Positions 5,774 through 6,477 of a stretch of 6,477 bases of DNA are shown here, in pieces. The position numbers and the translations under genes are program-made. Below the pieces are notes generated by a model, which saw only the letters and a program-made list of their open reading frames with translations, did no database searches and was not told the DNA's origin. Location: positions 1 to 6,477 of the forward strand of contig JAGVOC010000302.1 of the NCBI GenBank assembly GCA_020052975.1, written 5' to 3'. Numbering within the stretch: the first letter of the stretch is position 1; each line of letters begins with the position of its first letter. The DNA is from Desulfobacterales bacterium. Lineage in GTDB: Bacteria > Desulfobacterota > Desulfobacteria > Desulfobacterales > RPRI01.

Positions 5774-6107
5774 CGCCGAGCTGTGAAGTGTGATGGTGAA
5801 GCATCTTATGCGAAAATGGTTTTACCTTTTTCCATTCCGTTGATTCCGTTTCAGCTTGCCATAAATTAAAATTTTTCTGCAAATTAAGCCAAAAATCAGG
5901 AGTGGTATCAAAGGCGCGAGATAAGCGCAAAGCCATATCCGGTGTGATGGTTCCTCTTTCGTTTATGATCTTAGATAAAGTTTTTCTTGAAATACCCAGG
6001 GTTGCCGCCATATCTTTAATTGTAATGGATAGGGGTATAAGGTAGTCTTCTCTTATTATAATGCCCGGATGTGTAGGGCGTCTCGTCATTTTTCTCATTG
6101 TGCTCAT
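5751..6107 (-). CDS. higA: HigA-type antitoxin, XRE-family HTH
   Basis: Antitoxin of a type II HigBA module. It should bind and neutralise HigB and, through its helix-turn-helix, repress its own operon. The 118-residue product shows RRPTHPGIIIREDYLIPLSI (9-28), the HTH around 28-50 (IKDMAATLGISRKTLSKIINE), then GTITPDMALRLSRAFDTTPDFWLNLQKNFNLWQ (52-84), the typical HigA dimer/core region. The family usually ends soon after the KVKPF-like segment (here 94-98). The extra 20 residues include GGEPIVSA, encoded by the attC-like hairpin, with the stop codon in its unpaired bases. A strong AGGAGG 7 nt upstream fixes the start. It lies 11 bp downstream of higB, the usual toxin-first order. It converges on the HNH gene. 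Confidence 0.93.
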   Translation of the reverse strand: MSTMRKMTRRPTHPGIIIREDYLIPLSITIKDMAATLGISRKTLSKIINERGTITPDMALRLSRAFDTTPDFWLNLQKNFNLWQAETESTEWKKVKPFSHKMLHHHTSQLGGEPIVSA

Positions 6108-6114
6108 TTCAAAA

Positions 6115-6120
6115 CCTCCT
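6115..6120 (-). promoter_or_regulatory. higA: Strong ribosome binding site of higA overlapping the higB stop
   Basis: Minus-strand AGGAGG overlaps the higB stop codon (6121-6119) and lies 7 nt before the higA ATG. This ideal site contrasts with the toxin start, which has no clear ribosome binding site, consistent with antitoxin being made in excess. Confidence 0.8.
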
Positions 6121-6433
6121 AATGATAATCACCGTAATCGACGACATGGGCATCACCATCAATAAATTGAAAAAACATTCGCCAATTGCCTGATACTTTG
6201 ACTGCGTGAAAGCCCTTTTTGTCACCGCTTAACTGGTGAAGGAACGAACCAGGGTAATTCATATCTCTGATTTCGCTCGCGGCATTAAGCCGATCAAGAA
6301 TCCGTTCAAGCCTATTTGCATGTTCGGACTTGATTCCCTTCTTGCTCCCTGTGTAAAAAAAGTCCTCTAAACCTTTATGTTTAAATATTTCAACTAATCC
6401 GCCGACGTAGTCGGCGGTGGGGTGTGGGGGCAT
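6119..6433 (-). CDS. higB: HigB-type toxin (RelE/ParE superfamily mRNA interferase), start uncertain
   Basis: Toxin of the HigBA pair; family members cut mRNA in the ribosome. From VEIFKHKGLEDFFYTGSKKG onward it matches HigB over the usual 90 or so residues: the mid segment DMNYPGSFLHQLSGDKKGFHAVKV and the C-terminal GNWRMFFQF then DGDAHVVDYGDYH, with the conserved NWR arginine and terminal YxxYH-like residues retained. Family proteins normally begin with Met just before this block, but here the codons are GGA TTA GTT and no start exists there. The nearest ATG is 6433 (adds MPPHPTADYVGGL), then ATG 6454 and TTG 6460. The frame stays open to the window edge, so the gene may begin outside. The extra codons come from the palindromes at 6399-6472. 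higA follows after 11 bp. Confidence 0.88.
   Translation of the reverse strand: MPPHPTADYVGGLVEIFKHKGLEDFFYTGSKKGIKSEHANRLERILDRLNAASEIRDMNYPGSFLHQLSGDKKGFHAVKVSGNWRMFFQFIDGDAHVVDYGDYH
6399..6417. repeat. Palindrome 1 at the higB 5' end
   Basis: CCGCCGAC (6399-6406) pairs perfectly with GTCGGCGG (6410-6417) around GTA. It lies inside the extended higB frame, encoding part of TADYVGG, and immediately precedes the conserved HigB core. Confidence 0.8.
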
Positions 6434-6444
6434 GGCCCCACACC
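6421..6444. repeat. Palindrome 2 at the higB 5' end
   Basis: GGTGTGGGG (6421-6429) is complementary to CCCCACACC (6436-6444) with a 6-nt loop. With one bulged G the stem extends to 10 bp. The ATG at 6433 lies in the loop on the minus strand, so folding of the transcript could control access to that start. Confidence 0.8.
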
Positions 6445-6447
6445 GAT

Positions 6448-6472
6448 AACTCATCAACAATGTTGATGAGTT
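6448..6472. repeat. Palindrome 3 at the higB 5' end, 12-bp perfect arms
   Basis: AACTCATCAACA (6448-6459) and TGTTGATGAGTT (6461-6472) are perfect inverted repeats around one base. As DNA this is a good dyad for a dimeric repressor such as HigA. As RNA it would be a tight hairpin covering the candidate starts TTG 6460 and ATG 6454. The function is unproven. Confidence 0.8.
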
Positions 6473-6477
6473 GACAT

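Noticed and set aside
6456..6477. Seven-codon minus-strand ORF (ATG at 6477, stop TGA at 6456-6454) upstream of higB
   Set aside because: It is too short, lies in the arms of palindrome 3, and has no visible ribosome binding site because the window ends. It could be revisited with more sequence.

Overview
The window reads as a chromosomal segment of a moderate-GC Gram-negative bacterium. The best guess is a sulfate-reducer-type Desulfobacterota (Deltaproteobacteria). The guess rests on the gene order (hisI, hisG, an aminotransferase, engB, era) and on an intergenic palindrome family ending in CTTTTTACGAAGCCGTC, which I remember as common in that group. Both are recollection, not a search result. 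No rRNA, tRNA, CRISPR array or transposase was seen.

Layout, left to right. Bases 1-270 hold no recognisable gene. They carry two candidate sigma-70 promoters and a 68-bp palindromic element (copy A). hisI (271-645) follows. A 134-bp second copy of the element (copy B) separates it from a tightly packed run of hisG, a class I aminotransferase and engB (813-3423), with gaps of 2 bp and a 4-bp ATGA overlap. A 222-bp gap containing a different large inverted repeat (GACAGGATTAACAGGAT arms) precedes era (3646-4557). era overlaps by one base an ATP-grasp gene of unknown substrate (4557-5405), and 8 bp later comes a small HNH nuclease gene (5414-5710). On the opposite strand, converging on the HNH gene, lies a higB-higA type II toxin-antitoxin pair (about 6433 down to 5751). 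Its antitoxin end runs into an integron attC-like hairpin. Its toxin start is embedded in three consecutive palindromes at the right edge.

How the genes fit together. HisG performs step 1 and HisI step 3 of histidine synthesis. The aminotransferase may serve histidine or aspartate-family metabolism. EngB and Era are ribosome-assembly GTPases for the large and small subunit, so the plus-strand block mixes amino-acid supply with ribosome maturation. The ATP-grasp and HNH genes are probably co-transcribed with era, but their roles are open. The higBA block looks like an accessory insertion.

The most interesting structure is outside the genes. Every gap over about 100 bp contains an elaborate palindrome. 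The two copies flanking hisI keep base pairing through compensatory changes. At the higBA module, palindromes appear to have supplied coding sequence to both the toxin N-terminus and the antitoxin C-terminus.
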